64,000 nucleotides of DNA from Nitzschia sp. DOCU1 (Eukaryota > Bacillariophyta > Bacillariophyceae > Bacillariales > Bacillariaceae). The stretch is from positions 310,001 through 374,000 of the forward strand of contig OX596001.1 of NCBI GenBank assembly GCA_951394045.1. Reading direction: 5' to 3'. The position numbers were made by a program, and so were the translations under genes. How positions within the stretch are numbered: position 1 is the stretch's first letter; the number at the start of each line of letters is the position of its first letter. The notes beneath the pieces were generated by a model. That model made no database searches. It had not been told where the DNA came from and was given only the letters and a program-made list of their open reading frames with translations. Positions 61,665 through 64,000 of this stretch are shown here, one piece after another.

Positions 61665-64000
61665 ATGAAAATTCATCCTCTGGCCCTTGCCGCCTTATTG
61701 GCGGCCGAGACGGATGGCTTTGTTCCGAATCTTTTTTATTATGGTGGCCGATCCAAGCATCCAGTATTATTATCGGCCATGCCTCCGTATGACCCTCATT
61801 CGTTTTCGTATTCGGCGGGTTCTTCGGACGACTATGACTATGATGCTGATCTCGTAACGAAACGAAATCAAATTTTAATAGAAATTGCACAAGCCGAAGC
61901 CCGTCGCATGCAATTAGAAGCCGAAGCTCAGAAAAGTTTGGAGAATGCAAGACAATTGCAAGCCAGAGCAGCAACGACGACGGAAGGGTTTGGACGAGGA
62001 GCAGCGGCTGCCCCTCACATGACTAGCAAGGTACCACCTGCCAAGCAAAATCATCCAAATTCGTTTCGAGTAAGTATTCTGATGGATTTGAGGGACTCTG
62101 GTTCTACCATTGGACGATTTATTATGTCAGCATTTTCAGGATTCTCATAGCTTCTTTGCCTTTTGATGCTGTAGCCTTTTCTGGGTGGAATTGCAGCTCT
62201 AGGCGTGGCAGCGGCCAGTGCCTTGAATTTGGGAGGCGCCGCGGAAGCTCTTCCGACTGTCGAATATTCCAATAAAGCGGAACCACCACCACTTTTCATG
62301 AAAGAGACAGCACCCAGACCGGCGGAAGCTCCAGTGGATTTGCCATATTTACAGGAGCAAATTAAAGCCGCCGAGGCCCGGGCGGCGGCCATACAAGCTC
62401 AGGCACTAGAGGCGGCAGAAGAAAGTAAAAAGCTTCAGGCTCAGCTGGCACAGGCCAAAAAGGAAGAAGAAGCGAAATTGGCAGAACAAATGCGTATAGA
62501 GCAAGAGGTGTTGGCGGCCAAAAAGGTCGAAGAACTGAATAAACAACTATTGGCTCGTCAAGAAGAGGCCCTGGCTGCAGCCATGGCCAAGGTTCAGTCG
62601 GCGGAACAAATGGTTACGAAAGCACGAGCAGTGGAGGAGGCCATTATGTCGGAGAGTGCAGCAGCCATGGCCAAGATTACCGCGGAGAAAGCAGCCGTCG
62701 AAAAAGCTTTGGAAGAGCTACGAATTGAGGAGGTTGCGGCGCAAAAGGTCAGGGCTGCAGCGGAACAAACAGCAAAGGAAGAACGTATGGCAGCAGAGCG
62801 GGCCATGGCGGAAGCTCCTGCGCAGGAAATGCCAAATGCAAAACGACTGGCGGCTCAAGCAAAGGCCAAGGAAGCGCAGATTTTGGCAGATAATGCAATG
62901 GCCGAGGCCCGGGCGGCAGAGCAAGCTTTTGTGGATCAGCAAAAGGCAGCGGAGAAAGCAGTAGCCGAGCAAATGCTTGCCGAAGAGCGAGCCCTGGCCG
63001 AACGCAAGGCAGTGGAAGCCCGCGTCCAAGCCGAAAAAGAACTTGAGGCGGCAAAGAAAAAGACGGACCAAGAAGCGGCATTAGTAGCACGTCTCAAGGC
63101 GGAGCAAGAGACAGCAGGAGCGGCACGACTCAGAGCCGAGCAAGAGCGAGTTGCAGCAGAAGAAGCTAGAATCAAAGCTGAGCAGGCCCCTACAGCGGAG
63201 GAGGCTCGAATAAAAGCGGAGCAGGAGCGTGCTGCCGAAGAAGTTAGAATCAAAGCTGAGCAGGAACGAGCTGCTGAGGAAGCTCGAATCAAGGCTGAGC
63301 AGGAGCGCGCTGCCGAAGAAGCTAGAATCAAAGCTGAACAGGCACGTGCAGCCGAGGAAGCTCGAATCAAGGCTGAGCAGGAGCGTGCTGCCGAAGACGC
63401 TAGAATCAAAGCTGAACAGGCACGTGCAGCCGAGGAAGCTCGAATCAAGGCTGAGCAGGAGCGTGCTGCCAACGAAGCTACCCGAATCACAACTTTGCCG
63501 GAACGTGCAACTGATGACACACAGTTGAAGGCGGAACAGGAGAAAGCTGCTGAAGCTGTTCGAATTCAAGCAGAGCAAGAAAAGATCGCGGAACAAGCGA
63601 GACTCAAAGCCGACCAAGAGAGGTTAACGGCAGCTACCAGGGTTACAGCCGAACAGGAGCAAGCGGTAGAAGAAGCGAGGATTAAAGCAGAGGAGGCTAC
63701 AGCTGCAAGAATCAAGGCCGAACAGGATGCGGCAACAGAGGCTGCACGAACCAAAGCTGAGCAAGAGGCGGCCAAAATCAAGGCCGAAAAGGATACTGCA
63801 GCAGAGGCTGCTAGAATCAAGGCGGAAGAGGCAGCACGGGCAAAAGCGGAAGAAAAGGCGCGAAATGTCGCGGCAAGGAAGGCCGCCGAAGAAGCTAGGG
63901 CTGCCGCAAAAAAGGCTGCTGCAGAAAAGGCCGCCGCGGAGAGAGCAGCATTAATGCAAGCCATTGCAAGGGCAAGAGAAAATGCACCCAAAAGCCCCTT
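61665..64000 (+). CDS. Large plastid-targeted helical repeat protein (partial, runs off the window)
   Basis: CDS is join(61665..62069,62175..>64000), at least 743 aa, open at the window end. The intron (62070-62174, 105 nt) has GTAAGT and TAG and joins NSFR to PFLGGIAALG in frame. The N-terminus MKIHPLALAALLAAETDG followed by Phe19 (FVPN) is a diatom plastid-type signal. A first helix with EARRMQLEAEAQKSLE precedes the intron. After a short hydrophobic Ala/Gly segment (GGIAALGVAAASALNLGGAA) comes one very long Ala/Glu/Lys/Gln-rich helix. From about 63110 it settles into 13-residue repeats like ARIKAEQERAAEE, coded by near-identical 39-bp DNA units. Probably a long coiled coil or single helix at a plastid membrane. 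Function unknown. Confidence 0.8.
63110..63480 (+). repeat. 39-bp tandem repeat within the helical protein gene
   Basis: About nine or ten units code for (A/V)RIKAEQ(E/A)RAAEE(A/D). Two successive 78-bp double units near 63340-63470 are almost identical, which suggests recent expansion. Units outside this stretch are more diverged. Confidence 0.75.

Noticed and set aside
62936..63617. Ser/Ala/Cys-rich minus-strand frames of 180-195 codons
   Set aside because: They are the reverse complement of the 39-bp repeats in the helical protein gene and simply mirror the repeat.

Overview
This is eukaryotic nuclear DNA, almost certainly from a diatom and probably a pennate one. The reasons are short GT-AG introns (66-139 nt) in a minority of genes, and several precursors with a signal peptide followed by a Phe at the predicted cleavage site (ASAFAP-like bipartite plastid targeting) at 11251, 15189, 23229 and 61665. 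There is also a Ty1/copia element that looks like the diatom CoDi type, and gene families typical of photosynthetic stramenopiles. No operons, CRISPR arrays, tRNA or rRNA genes were seen. Genes lie on both strands and many intergenic spaces are 0.3-1 kb.

Layout. 0.3-5 kb: a low-complexity ORF, a two-exon FAD-dependent D-amino-acid dehydrogenase/oxidase-like gene, and a convergent opine-dehydrogenase-like gene. 5-17 kb: an MFSD8-like MFS transporter, a DMT/EamA transporter, a CBS-domain protein, a plastid-targeted MscS channel, a mitochondrial-type ClpB (four exons), a plastid-targeted cupin-like membrane protein and an RWD-domain protein. 17.8-19.6 kb and 29.5 kb: three related small secreted proteins with an LRRLR motif after the signal peptide, a Y-x-x-LA-x-EV-x-x-x-T-(M/L)-NR block and a Ser-Met repeat tail. 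20-23 kb: an Ala/Ser/Val/Pro-coding minisatellite and decayed repeats. 23-40 kb: a plastid-targeted protein of unknown function, an arylsulfatase, an O-fucosyltransferase-like protein, a ThrE-like transporter, a GT8 glycosyltransferase, a glutathionyl-hydroquinone-reductase-like GST, a Nudix hydrolase and a sulfotransferase. 40-51 kb: a bZIP factor, a tiny Ser-rich WGHFVDI protein, an SDR with a long disordered N-terminus, a TPR-like protein and a membrane J-domain protein.

51.448-57.590 kb is a complete but mutated 6.1-kb Ty1/copia-type LTR retrotransposon on the minus strand, with a 5-bp target duplication (TCCCA). A second WGHFVDI protein sits at 58.7-59.0 kb. The window ends inside a large gene (61665 to beyond 64000) coding for a plastid-targeted, repeat-rich helical protein.

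The most noteworthy items are the two small-protein families: secreted LRRLR/Ser-Met and MPGI...WGHFVDI. I do not recognise a described function for either. A loose cluster of secretory-pathway modification enzymes (sulfatase, fucosyltransferase-like, GT8, sulfotransferase) surrounds one of the secreted proteins, and the 8-bp palindrome TACCGGTA is over-represented. Several genes have no ATG where homology-like signal begins. In those cases I chose the first in-frame ATG and said so.
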